A DNA stretch of 64,000 nt from Exilibacterium tricleocarpae (GTDB lineage Bacteria > Pseudomonadota > Gammaproteobacteria > Pseudomonadales > Cellvibrionaceae), in the NCBI RefSeq assembly GCF_007004655.1, contig NZ_ML660098.1:147096-211095 (forward strand), written 5' to 3'. Each line of letters begins with the position of its first letter. Position 1 is the stretch's first letter. A program made the translations under genes and the position numbers. The notes below the pieces were generated by a model. It saw only the letters and a list, made by a program, of their open reading frames with translations. It searched no databases and had not been told where the DNA came from. This document shows positions 56,428 through 64,000 of the stretch, piece after piece.

Positions 56428-58887
56428 CTAAAACTCGCGCTTCACGCTGAAGCCGTACCAGCGCGGCGCGCGGTAGGCCACCTCATTGCAACCGCACAGC
56501 GTCGCCAGGTCAAAACCCTGCACCCCGGCGCGCTCATCGGTAAGGTTTTCGAGTTTGAAATCCAACTGCCATTTTTCATCACTGCTGGTCCAACCGACCC
56601 CCGCGTTCACCATGACATAGCTGTCGAACTTATCGGCATCGAAATTGCGCAGGTTATAGAAGAATTCATCGGAGTAGCTGGCGTCGCCGCGCACGTGCAT
56701 CATGCCCCCGAGCGCCGGCCACTCGTAGCGCAAAATGGCATTGGCCTGCAACTCCGGCGCATAGGTGGGGTCGACATCGCGCGGCGGCAGCGGCGAGCCG
56801 GCGCGCAGGGGCACATCTTTGACGGTGGCATCGAACCAGGCGAGGCTGAAAATGGCATCGAGCCCCTGCCCCAGCGACGTTTGCAGATCCAGTTCGATAC
56901 CATAGTTATCGGCGTCGGCATTGATCACCACACCGCCTACCCCGACAAACAGGAAGGCCTGGTAGTCGGAGTAATCGTAATAAAAAGCGGTGCCGTTCAG
57001 GCGGGTTCTGCCGTCGCGAAACGTGGCTTTAAACCCCGCTTCATAAGAAAGCAGTATCTCCTCGTCATAGGGCAACGCCGGGTTGCCCCCGGCACCGAGA
57101 AAAGCCCCCAGCAGGGGCGCGTTGAAACTGCCGGCTTTGACGCCGCGGTTGATGCCGGCGTAGATCAGCAGATCCTCACCGGCCTGCCAATCGAGTTGAA
57201 CCTTACCGGTCCACAAGGTATCGGAGGAATCCAGGTCGGCTGTAAACGGCGCGCCCGGCAAGGGCACATCGGGCAAAAAGTCGCCCTCGTTAACCGTAAA
57301 GTTACCGTTGGAAATCAGGAAACCGATTTCGGTCTGAAAGTCTTTTTCCTCGCGGATCACCCGCAAGCCGAAGGTCGCCGACAGCGACTCGGTCAGGTCA
57401 TATTCCAGCTGCCCGAACAGCGAATAGGAGTCGGTTTCGAGACTGGAGACCACACCGATATCAAACGGCGCCCCAAAGGCGTTGAAAACAATACTGTTGT
57501 CCGGCGCCTTCAGTCCATTATCCGATTCGTTGTCGATATTCAGGTAAAAGAAACCGCCCACCCAACGGCTGTTGCCGGACTCACCGCTCCAGCGCAACTC
57601 CTGGGTAAAACTGGTGGCGTCGACACCGGCATAGTTGGCCAGTTGGTTGCCCGGCGCTGCATCGACATCGATAAACAGTAACTTCTCGTAGTCTTTGAAA
57701 TCGGTAATCGCGGTGAAGACCACATCGTTACTCAACGCCCATTCGAGACGGGCGTTGACACCCCAGGTATCGACAAAGCCCTGGTCGTCAAAAGCAAAAT
57801 CGCTGCTGGTATTGAAATCATCGCCGTCCGGATCGATATACCCGAACAGGTCGCCACCCGGCACCGGTCGGGTCAGCGGTGTAAACGGGGTGCCGCCCAC
57901 CGGTCCGTCGCCGTCGATAATATCGACACCGCCGTCGAGATCAGTGCCCTGAATAATACTGGAGCGGGTTTCGTTGGCGGGCGTGTCGATCACATTGATC
58001 AGCTCACCACCGGCATTGGGATCGCCGTCAAAAACAGCAATGGTCGACTTTGACTGGTAAGGACCGGTGGCCACCTCGCTGCTGGCATAGTTGCCGGAGA
58101 AGGTTACATCCATATCCTCATTGGGCCGCAGCAAAAACGTGACGCGTCCGGCCAGGGTATCGTCATCGCCCATATCCGCGCCGGCACCGGCACCGGGAGA
58201 ACCCGCACCGGGCGAGCCGGGAGCGGGATCGAATTGCGGATACAGATTGTTGAGATAACCGTCCTGGCGGTTGTAACGCAGCGCCGCCCGCGCCGCCAGC
58301 GTGTCGGTCAGCGGACCACCGGCAGCGGCTTCCAGGGTGTACTGGCCGGCATCGGCATCGGTGTCAAACTGACCGTAAGTGATATCGACATAACCTTCGC
58401 TGCGTTCAAAGCTGGGTTTTTTGGAGATGTAGTGCACCAGGCCGCCGGTGGCGTTACGGCCGAATAGCGTTCCCTGCGGCCCTTTGAGTATCTCCACCCG
58501 TTCGATATCGAACACGGCAAAGGTCTGGGCCTGGGCGACGGCCAGGTAACCTTCATCCAGGTAAGCCGCGTTCGGCGCCTCGATAATATCGTTAAAGTCG
58601 TTTTGCGTAACACCGCGAATAGAGAACTGCGTGTTCTGGCCCGCCAGGTTTCCCGAAATATGCACGCCGGGGGAGAACGCCGCAATATCGATGCTTTGCT
58701 CCACCCCCATGGCCTCGAGTTGATCGCCGCTGAACGCGGTGATGGCAATACCGACCTCCTGTAGGTTTTGCTCGCGCTTTTGTGCGGTAACGACAACTTC
58801 TTCGATCAGATTGCTAGCACTGGACACCGGGGCAACGACGCCCATTGAGATTAGTGTGCAGACAGGGATCAAGTTTTTTTTATTCAT
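56428..58887 (-). CDS. TonB-dependent receptor of the GMC-dehydrogenase operon
   Basis: An 819-residue outer-membrane transporter. A signal peptide (LIPVCTLISMGVVAPVSSA) is followed by the TonB box IEEVVVTAQKREQNLQEVGI, a plug with VEILKGPQGTLFGRNATGGLVHYIS and a barrel ending GFSVKREF. A Gly-Ala-Pro-rich loop (FDPAPGSPGAGSPGAGAGAD) sits in the first third. GGGGCTA precedes the ATG. It heads a minus-strand unit with the dehydrogenase subunits, so it likely imports their substrate or a precursor. Confidence 0.92.
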   Translation of the reverse strand: MNKKNLIPVCTLISMGVVAPVSSASNLIEEVVVTAQKREQNLQEVGIAITAFSGDQLEAMGVEQSIDIAAFSPGVHISGNLAGQNTQFSIRGVTQNDFNDIIEAPNAAYLDEGYLAVAQAQTFAVFDIERVEILKGPQGTLFGRNATGGLVHYISKKPSFERSEGYVDITYGQFDTDADAGQYTLEAAAGGPLTDTLAARAALRYNRQDGYLNNLYPQFDPAPGSPGAGSPGAGAGADMGDDDTLAGRVTFLLRPNEDMDVTFSGNYASSEVATGPYQSKSTIAVFDGDPNAGGELINVIDTPANETRSSIIQGTDLDGGVDIIDGDGPVGGTPFTPLTRPVPGGDLFGYIDPDGDDFNTSSDFAFDDQGFVDTWGVNARLEWALSNDVVFTAITDFKDYEKLLFIDVDAAPGNQLANYAGVDATSFTQELRWSGESGNSRWVGGFFYLNIDNESDNGLKAPDNSIVFNAFGAPFDIGVVSSLETDSYSLFGQLEYDLTESLSATFGLRVIREEKDFQTEIGFLISNGNFTVNEGDFLPDVPLPGAPFTADLDSSDTLWTGKVQLDWQAGEDLLIYAGINRGVKAGSFNAPLLGAFLGAGGNPALPYDEEILLSYEAGFKATFRDGRTRLNGTAFYYDYSDYQAFLFVGVGGVVINADADNYGIELDLQTSLGQGLDAIFSLAWFDATVKDVPLRAGSPLPPRDVDPTYAPELQANAILRYEWPALGGMMHVRGDASYSDEFFYNLRNFDADKFDSYVMVNAGVGWTSSDEKWQLDFKLENLTDERAGVQGFDLATLCGCNEVAYRAPRWYGFSVKREF

Positions 58888-58999
58888 GGTGTAGCCCCTC
58901 GGATACTTCAGTTATGCTTGCGTGCGGTTCGCTCTCAACTAGCGCTTCGACCAATAAAGATTTTCACCTAAAGCGGGTTTTGGCGTCCTTAGCTGACCC

Positions 59000-59137
59000 G
59001 GTCTCGATCAGGGGGGCGCCTAGCCTGCAGCCCTTCGGGACACGCTGTGTATACATCCATGTAAGCTCTACGCCAGCATCCCTGCTGGCGAAGGTCCCGA
59101 AGGGCTGCAGGCTAGGCGCCCCCCTGATCGAGACCTA
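59000..59137. repeat. Long palindromic element, copy 5 (perfect 42-bp arms)
   Basis: Arms 59000-59041 and 59094-59135 are perfectly complementary over 42 bp, the longest in the window. The arm sequence is unrelated to copies 1-4 except at the outer GGTCT end. The inner hairpin is CGCCAGCA/TGCTGGCG where the others have CGACAGCA/TGCTGTCG, so a compensating base-pair change keeps it paired. The last base of the right arm falls in the stop codon of the LLM monooxygenase gene. Confidence 0.92.
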
Positions 59138-60274
59138 AGTGCCATCGAGGTGAAAATGTTTCCTGGTTGAAGCACTGGGTTTTCTCAGTCCTTTCTTCTC
59201 CAACCTGGGTATGACTTCGTCCCGGAAATAGGGAAATTCTTTGACGTAATCGACAAATGACAGAGTCGTTCCGGCGATGCCGGTGGCACTGAGTTGCGCC
59301 AACTGGTCGGCCACATGATCCGGCGTGCCCACCAGCGGAAAAGCGCCGTGACCGGCGGCAAACCGATCGCGGAAATTCGCCAGCGCCTCGGGTGTAAACG
59401 ACTGTGCATGCATGCCCTGAAGTTTCATCAGGTAGTCGACCGCCTCCCAATCGGCGTGCTCGTCGGCATAGTAGTGCAGGTACTCCTGCGCCTCCCGCTG
59501 TGTGGGCCGGCACACCACCTGGCAAAATGTAAAGACACCGACCTGGCGTTGGACGGCGGCTGCGAGCTGCTCGATTTCGGTCACAGTCGCGCGCGCCTGC
59601 TCGAAATCAAACACCGGGGTAAACAGGAAATCCGCATTGCGCATGGCAAACGCGCGCCCCTCTTTGGAGGCGGCGGCGTTCAGGATAGGCACCCGCGCCT
59701 GCACTGGATGGGGATTGCTGTAAACACCTTTGAGCTGAAAATAGCGGCCCTGCCAATCGAACGCCGGTTTTTCACACCAGAGCTTCTGAACCACGTCGTA
59801 CCACTCCTGCGCGCGCGCATAGCGCTCCGGGTGGGCGGCGGGCAGCTCAATACCAAAGGCGTCGTACTCCGGTTTATTCCAGCCGGCAACCACGTTCAAC
59901 CCGACTCTGCCGTTGCCGATATGATCGATAGTGGCGAGCTGCTTGGCGGTGACGACCGGGTGATTGAACGCCGTGTGGACGGTGGCAAATACCTGGATAT
60001 TTTCCGTCTGGGCCAGCAATCCCCCGGCCCAGGTTACGGTTTCGAGCACGCCACCGTGGAAGTCCGTATCGCCGCCATAACCGATCCAACGGGCGATGGG
60101 CAGCAGGAATTCAAGGCCCGCCTGATCGCACATCTGTGCAAGTTCCAAATTGTTTTGCCAGGAGTTGCGCCAGCGTTCAGGCGCTTTGGTGACCGCCATA
60201 CCGCTTGAGCAGTTGGCCGAAAAAATCCCTAGTTTCAATGGGTTATCGTTAAATATGGGGCTATTTTTGGGCAT
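59135..60274 (-). CDS. LLM-class flavin-dependent monooxygenase
   Basis: A 379-residue luciferase-like (beta/alpha)8 enzyme that uses reduced FMN from a separate reductase. The pattern KLGIFSANCSSGMAV, AQMCDQAGLEFLLPIARWIGYGG, FATVHTAFNHPVVTAKQLATIDHIGNGRVGLN-type and VVAGWNKPEYDAFGI is shared with SsuD, SfnG and RutA relatives; the substrate cannot be fixed among them. GGAAGGGAG precedes the ATG. Palindrome copy 5 separates it from the TonB receptor downstream. It diverges from a MarR-like regulator. The stop codon lies in the palindrome edge. Confidence 0.9.
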   Translation of the reverse strand: MPKNSPIFNDNPLKLGIFSANCSSGMAVTKAPERWRNSWQNNLELAQMCDQAGLEFLLPIARWIGYGGDTDFHGGVLETVTWAGGLLAQTENIQVFATVHTAFNHPVVTAKQLATIDHIGNGRVGLNVVAGWNKPEYDAFGIELPAAHPERYARAQEWYDVVQKLWCEKPAFDWQGRYFQLKGVYSNPHPVQARVPILNAAASKEGRAFAMRNADFLFTPVFDFEQARATVTEIEQLAAAVQRQVGVFTFCQVVCRPTQREAQEYLHYYADEHADWEAVDYLMKLQGMHAQSFTPEALANFRDRFAAGHGAFPLVGTPDHVADQLAQLSATGIAGTTLSFVDYVKEFPYFRDEVIPRLEKKGLRKPSASTRKHFHLDGT

Positions 60275-60481
60275 TTTTATACTCCCTTCCTTAACCGCGT
60301 CCGGGGATCCCGGTGCTTGGCTATATTCAGGATATATTATATATTTTGCCGTTAATTTAACCGTTAAAATAATGGTTGTAAATAGCTACGGTATTTTTTC
60401 GCACTCTGCCGGTATGGCGGTACTGTGATGGCTGTGGGCGGGTTAGAATACGGCAACCCCAATCAGCGAGGTCGCTCACAG

Positions 60482-61063
60482 GTGCAAGACAAGGATAAAA
60501 ACATCGACGGACAATCAAATTTGGGCCTGGACAAACACTGGCATCTGTCCACCAATGATCACGAAATCTGTTTGACGGAAATCGAATTTGCACTGTTTCG
60601 AAATTTTGCCGCTTTCTCGCGCTGGATGGACGACTGCGCCGCCTGCTGCCACACCTCGGTTCACCCCTGCAACGGTATGGACTATGCCGTGCTCAACGTC
60701 GTACGTATGCACGAGCGGGCAAAGAGCATTTCTGAAATTGCCCGTCTGATGAATCGAAACGATTTGTCCAATCTGCAATACAGCGTCAGGAAGCTGGTCA
60801 AGGCGGAGTTGATCGAAAAGCTCGGCAGCAACGATCACAAACGGGGCGCCACCTACCAGGCCACCCGCCAGGGGGTCGCCGCCACCGACAGATATGCGGA
60901 ATTCCGCCGGGAACTGCTGGTGTCTCTTACCCAGTCGATTTCAAATAGCGAAGAGAATATGAATCAGGTGGCGCGGGTACTGAGTCTGTTGTCCGGTATT
61001 TACGATCAGGCGGCCTGTGTGGCCGCTTCCCACCGCTCCTCGATCGGCACCGACGACGCCTGA
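60482..61063 (+). CDS. MarR-like winged-helix transcriptional regulator
   Basis: A 193-residue regulator with a helical N-terminus (EIEFALFRNFAAFSRWMDDCAA) and a winged helix (SISEIARLMNRNDLSNLQYSVRKLVKAELIEK, GATYQATRQGVAATDRY). The GTG at 60482 has GAGGT about 9 bases upstream; starts at 60425/60428 would add 19 residues. It diverges from the LLM monooxygenase gene with an AT-rich promoter region (ATATATTATATAT near 60331), which is a plausible operator area. The family pattern is close to uncharacterised winged-helix regulators seen near aromatic or sulfur catabolism genes. Confidence 0.85.
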   Translation: MQDKDKNIDGQSNLGLDKHWHLSTNDHEICLTEIEFALFRNFAAFSRWMDDCAACCHTSVHPCNGMDYAVLNVVRMHERAKSISEIARLMNRNDLSNLQYSVRKLVKAELIEKLGSNDHKRGATYQATRQGVAATDRYAEFRRELLVSLTQSISNSEENMNQVARVLSLLSGIYDQAACVAASHRSSIGTDDA

Positions 61064-61085
61064 CAGCATCGCGCCCAGGCGCCGC

Positions 61086-62081
61086 TCACCGGCACCGCGC
61101 CCTGGTTGCCGAGGGCAGCTCGCCGAAACGTTTTTTGTACTCGCGGGTGAAACGCCCCAGATGGCTGAAGCCCCAGCGCAGTGCCACGGTGGTGATATCG
61201 TCATCACAGCGGCTGCCGAGTAGCTCGCCCCGCACCCCGGTCATTCTGACCTCGCGCAGATATTGCATCGGCGCGATCCCGCAACAGCGTTTAAACCCTT
61301 CATAGAGCCGGCGTTTGGGAATGCCCGCCGCGGCGACGATACTCTCGATTGTGAGGTTGTGCCGGGCGTGCTCGCGGATATAGCTCTGGGCCCGGCGCAC
61401 GTAGATGGGCACGGTGATGGTGGTCACCTTGGCCAGCTCTTCGGTGTAGTTGTGGCGCTGGCCGTAGAGCAGACCGGCCACCAGCATCTCCTCCACGTGA
61501 GCGAGGATGGGGCCGTCGACAAACAGGGAGACGCTGTGTTTCTGTTCGCGCTCGAGGTTTTTGACCATTCGCCACCAGGATGCCATTTGGCCTTGTTGCG
61601 CATCCATCGCGGGTTCGAAAATGACCGGGTCCGTCACGGCGGTGCCGAGCAGTTTGTGTAGCTGGTGTTCCAGTGCTGAGCGACAGATACGCACCAGTCG
61701 CTTGCGGCAGTTGCCGCTCATGGTGAGCTGCACCGCCTGGTTGGGGCAGATAACGATGCCGCGATACCGGTCGGAATGGGTGGTGCAATCGCCGTGGGTC
61801 AGGGACTGGGTGCCGGCGATGGGCAGACTGATGGAGTAGTATTCCTCCATGGGCTCAAGGTCGACGGTGACAGAGGTGCCGTACTGTATCTGGCTGACAT
61901 TGAGTTCGGTCAGTTGCAGGCCGGAGTGGCGAAACCGCACCGCCTCGGGGTTGGCCACCGATAGGTGGTGGGTATACATAAAATCGCACATGGCATCCCG
62001 GGCCTGGGACAGCACGTTGTATTCGTTGTGGAAGGTGTGGGGAGAATCGCCGGCACCCTCGCTGACGGAATCTGTCGCCAT
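61086..62081 (-). CDS. AraC-family transcriptional regulator (AraC-binding-like N-terminus)
   Basis: A 331-residue activator. The N-terminal half is a cupin-like ligand domain of the FeaR/EutR type (YYSISLPIAGTQSLTHGDC, GIVICPNQAVQLTMSGNCRKRLVRI). The C-terminal double HTH reads IESIVAAAGIPKRRLYEGFKRCCG and ITTVALRWGFSHLGRFTREYKKRFGELPS. The ATG at 62081 is preferred although GAGG lies 11 bases away; a TTG two codons upstream would sit better. Tail to tail with the MarR-like gene; its target may be the LLM/GMC region. Confidence 0.88.
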   Translation of the reverse strand: MATDSVSEGAGDSPHTFHNEYNVLSQARDAMCDFMYTHHLSVANPEAVRFRHSGLQLTELNVSQIQYGTSVTVDLEPMEEYYSISLPIAGTQSLTHGDCTTHSDRYRGIVICPNQAVQLTMSGNCRKRLVRICRSALEHQLHKLLGTAVTDPVIFEPAMDAQQGQMASWWRMVKNLEREQKHSVSLFVDGPILAHVEEMLVAGLLYGQRHNYTEELAKVTTITVPIYVRRAQSYIREHARHNLTIESIVAAAGIPKRRLYEGFKRCCGIAPMQYLREVRMTGVRGELLGSRCDDDITTVALRWGFSHLGRFTREYKKRFGELPSATRARCR

Positions 62082-62554
62082 CGGCAATGTCGCCTCTCGA
62101 TTGTGCTCGAACTGCGATAGTAGGTCATTTTCTGTCGAATGAGAACCTGGGGGCGGTGCCGGACGTTGAAGGCTTGGGTGCTGGTGACTGAAATCATAGA
62201 GGGAGATTGGGTGGCTTTTTGGTTTCGAAGATGAGGTGGGGGGGGAGTGCCACCCGGCGCGGGCCGCGCCGGTGCCTTCCGGGAGGACTGCCTTCCGCAG
62301 GCACCCAGCCGGCAGTCTTCCGGCGGTAGTTCCGGGCACCCCCTGGCGGGACAGGCACCCCCACGGGTCAAATGGGACGCCTGCAACTTAGCAACTTAGT
62401 GTGTGCATTTCAGTTCTGGGTTTTTATAGAGCCAGCTAATTTTTAATCACTTAAGTTGCTATGTTGCAGGCGTCCCTGCTGGTCTGTTGCAGGCGTCCCT
62501 GCTGGTCCGGGAGATCACTCCCATCGACCTGCTTCGATGGAGCCGTCGAAGCTG
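62082..62554. other. Intergenic region rich in palindromes
   Basis: Between two AraC genes. It holds a near-perfect 19-base palindrome at 62254-62272 (CCGGCGCGG G CCGCGCCGG), an 11-bp inverted repeat at 62282-62292/62311-62321 (GGAGGACTGCC), and the longer structure at 62374-62508. No ORF with a ribosome site was seen. Confidence 0.5.
62374..62508. repeat. 26-bp inverted repeat with a tandem 23-bp duplication
   Basis: Arms 62374-62399 and 62451-62476 match at 24 of 26 positions (core GGGACGCCTGCAAC). The right end overlaps two head-to-tail copies of a 23-base unit (62463-62485 and 62486-62508, beginning GTTGCAGGCGTCCC). No transposase gene is near. Confidence 0.8.
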
Positions 62555-63286
62555 TCAAACTAACTGCGTGGGCGGCCTACCATAGGTTGCAACAAAGGCA
62601 CGACAAAATGCATCGCCACTGCCGTAGCCAAAGCGTCTGGCTACCTCTTTGACCCGGCCGCCTTTTAGCAATGAGTTTCTTGCCGCTGTCATACGCCATA
62701 GTTTTAAATACGCCATCGGTGATTTGCCTAGCGTTCTTTGAAATGTCGCCATAAATTGCGAGCGCGACATACCCGCAAGTTCCACAAAATCATCGACTTT
62801 CCAGGGTCTGCCGGGGTCATCATGTATGGCAACGACAACATGCCTGAGCTTCGGGTGCGCCAGGCCCGCGAAAATACCCGGCTCGGTTTGATTGCTTTCG
62901 AGGCGGTTGCGCAGGATATTAACGACCAATAGATCGCATAGACGATCCAAAGCAAATTGGCCGCCACATCGGCTCATTGACGCCTCTAATGCAATGAGGT
63001 TCGCAACAGTTTTTACCGGGTCGTCTTTATTGAGTTCGATCTCAACCGTTTTTGGCATGATCTGTAACAGTGGATTTTGTGTGCCGCCCATATCTACTCT
63101 GGCATATACCAGCGCTGCTGTTGACTCACTGCTCACCGGAGCGGCGTCAACATAGAGAATTAACTTGTGCAATTGGTTCTTTTCTGCATTGCCAAAAATA
63201 AACAGGTTGCTGTCTTTGTATGTCGGCATACGTTGAGCCCTTACCTCAAAATGAGCCAGTAAGCTGGATAATCGATCAAGATGCAT
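62555..63286 (-). CDS. AraC-family transcriptional regulator (cupin_6 type)
   Basis: A 243-residue regulator. The N-terminal part fits the shortened cupin_6 domain (LHKLILYVDAAPVSSESTAALVYARVD). The C-terminal double HTH is VDDFVELAGMSRSQFMATFQRTLGKSPMAYL and VKEVARRFGYGSGDAFCRAFVATYGRPPT. The product is about 60-70 residues shorter than typical AraC/cupin_6 members, so the N-terminus may be incomplete or the start lies elsewhere. No ribosome site is seen. It diverges from the broken haloacid-dehalogenase gene. Confidence 0.85.
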   Translation of the reverse strand: MHLDRLSSLLAHFEVRAQRMPTYKDSNLFIFGNAEKNQLHKLILYVDAAPVSSESTAALVYARVDMGGTQNPLLQIMPKTVEIELNKDDPVKTVANLIALEASMSRCGGQFALDRLCDLLVVNILRNRLESNQTEPGIFAGLAHPKLRHVVVAIHDDPGRPWKVDDFVELAGMSRSQFMATFQRTLGKSPMAYLKLWRMTAARNSLLKGGRVKEVARRFGYGSGDAFCRAFVATYGRPPTQLV

Positions 63287-63439
63287 AGTTTAAGACTTTG
63301 GGTAAGAAAAAAGAGATGGTTTTTATTATAAGTCCTGTATAGTTTCAGTCAATCGTATTTAGTGCCCTGTAGTCGTATGCGATACAGCTACCGACATGAT
63401 GAGGTATAAGCTAATTCTGCGGACAATCTTGGAGTAACT

Positions 63440-63775
63440 ATGAAACAAAAACAACGCTGTTTTGCGTTTTGCTTCGTCTGGCCAATCGTTTGGCTTGTGC
63501 TAACGATTTCAATCACGACTTATGCGGAGGATTCCATGGTCAAACCAAAGGTTATTATTTTTGATGTAAATGAAACCTTGCTCGATCTGGCACCTTTGCG
63601 CAGGGTGGTAGGCGAGACAATCGATGGCAGAGAGGATTTATTGCCGTTATGGTTTTCTACCATGCTGCATTATTCGTTGGTTGATACCCTGACGAATAAC
63701 TATCAAGACTTTGGACAAATTGGAGCGGCGGCACTTGTTATGGTGGCCGAAAAACACGGCATCACTGTTGAATTA
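63440..63775 (+). pseudogene. Haloacid-dehalogenase-like gene, truncated by an insertion
   Basis: The first 112 codons of a HAD hydrolase, with the catalytic motif IIFDVNETLLDL (nucleophile Asp) typical of type II L-2-haloacid dehalogenases. A signal-peptide-like leader (FCFVWPIVWLVLTISITTYA) precedes the HAD start, suggesting export, which is unusual. GGAG precedes the ATG. After LVMVAEKHGITVE the sequence switches to an insertion-sequence end (GGGCCTGTTCACAC), and the frame runs out 24 codons later. The missing part is about half of a normal 220-residue enzyme. Confidence 0.8.
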
Positions 63776-63873
63776 GGGCCTGTTCACACTAATTTTGATA
63801 GAATGTGCGCCTATGGAAATCACGAAAGCACAATTCAAAATTATTGAACATCTCCTGCCAATACAGAGGGGAA
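63776..63873 (+). mobile_element. Left end of an IS5-type element, itself interrupted
   Basis: The terminus GGGCCTGTTCACACT follows a TTA target. An ATG at 63813 opens MEITKAQFKIIEHLLPIQRG, the characteristic N-terminus of IS5-family (IS427-like) transposases. After that the frame enters a different repeat-bearing sequence and stops at about 63920, so only some 20 codons of the transposase remain at this site. The family assignment rests on that peptide and is from memory. Confidence 0.6.
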
Positions 63874-64000
63874 TGCGTATTCCGGCGAAGATGAACACCT
63901 ATTCCGGGCGAACGTGAACACCTAATGTCCTAACGCATCACCCGTCCGGATTTTTAACCCAGGTGTTCATCTTGGGTCAACTGCCCGAGGATTTTTCTCA
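63874..64000. mobile_element. Terminal region of a probable IS21-family element, running off the window
   Basis: It begins TGCGTATTCCGG. Two near-identical units follow: 63879-63900 and 63901-63923, each ATTCCGG...CGAA...TGAACACCT. Multiple such terminal repeats and a 5'-TG end are typical of IS21-family ends; istA/istB would lie outside the window. A further related segment, GGTGTTCATCTTGGGTCAACTGCC, lies near 63962. The assignment is probable, not proven. Confidence 0.55.

Overview
The window reads as a chromosomal segment of a GC-rich, probably marine gammaproteobacterium of the Cellvibrionales/Halieaceae kind. This is inferred from three large TonB-dependent receptors, a MipA/OmpV protein, a BaeSR-type two-component pair, an E. 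coli-sized AroA and a full aromatic-acid meta-cleavage pathway. No rRNA, tRNA or CRISPR array was seen. Genes lie on both strands in short operons.

Bases 1-13.5 kb hold housekeeping and stress genes: a prolyl aminopeptidase cut by the left edge, a YafY-type regulator coupled to 3-methyladenine DNA glycosylase I and a lipoprotein, a TonB receptor, a BaeS/BaeR-like pair followed by a Spy/CpxP-like periplasmic protein, a VOC protein, a 1-Cys peroxiredoxin, a histone-deacetylase-like hydrolase and a rhomboid protease. Bases 13.5-31.6 kb hold NhaR, an exported FAH-fold protein beside MipA and a TetR regulator, a retinol-saturase-like flavoprotein divergent from a PadR regulator with two clear operator palindromes, an SDR/AKR pair, a PHP hydrolase, an aminotransferase coupled to a sulfotransferase, an esterase, a BASS transporter and a stand-alone AroA. 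Bases 31.7-37.7 kb hold a response regulator / large sensor kinase / TPR-protein operon, then an AT-richer stretch and an orphan protein of unknown function.

Bases 37.8-54.1 kb form a catabolic island. PobA converts 4-hydroxybenzoate to protocatechuate. LigAB opens the ring, LigC oxidises the semialdehyde to 2-pyrone-4,6-dicarboxylate, LigI hydrolyses it, GalD tautomerises oxalomesaconate, LigJ hydrates it and LigK cleaves the product to pyruvate and oxaloacetate. An AAHS-type MFS permease and a TonB receptor head the pobA-side operon, so outer- and inner-membrane uptake are encoded with the enzymes. A tandem-HTH LysR regulator diverges from ligAB. Bases 54.1-61 kb carry a second set (GMC dehydrogenase, Tat-exported small subunit, TonB receptor, LLM monooxygenase) of unknown substrate. 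AraC regulators follow, and the right edge has a haloacid-dehalogenase gene broken by apparently nested insertion sequences.

The most unusual non-coding feature is a family of five long palindromes (6.0, 7.7, 21.9, 50.2 and 59.0 kb). They share flanks and a core with an inner hairpin, but their 30-42 bp arms differ from copy to copy while remaining perfectly complementary within each copy. A second, REP-like family (8.7, 27.4, 27.5 kb) and several short tandem repeats are also present.
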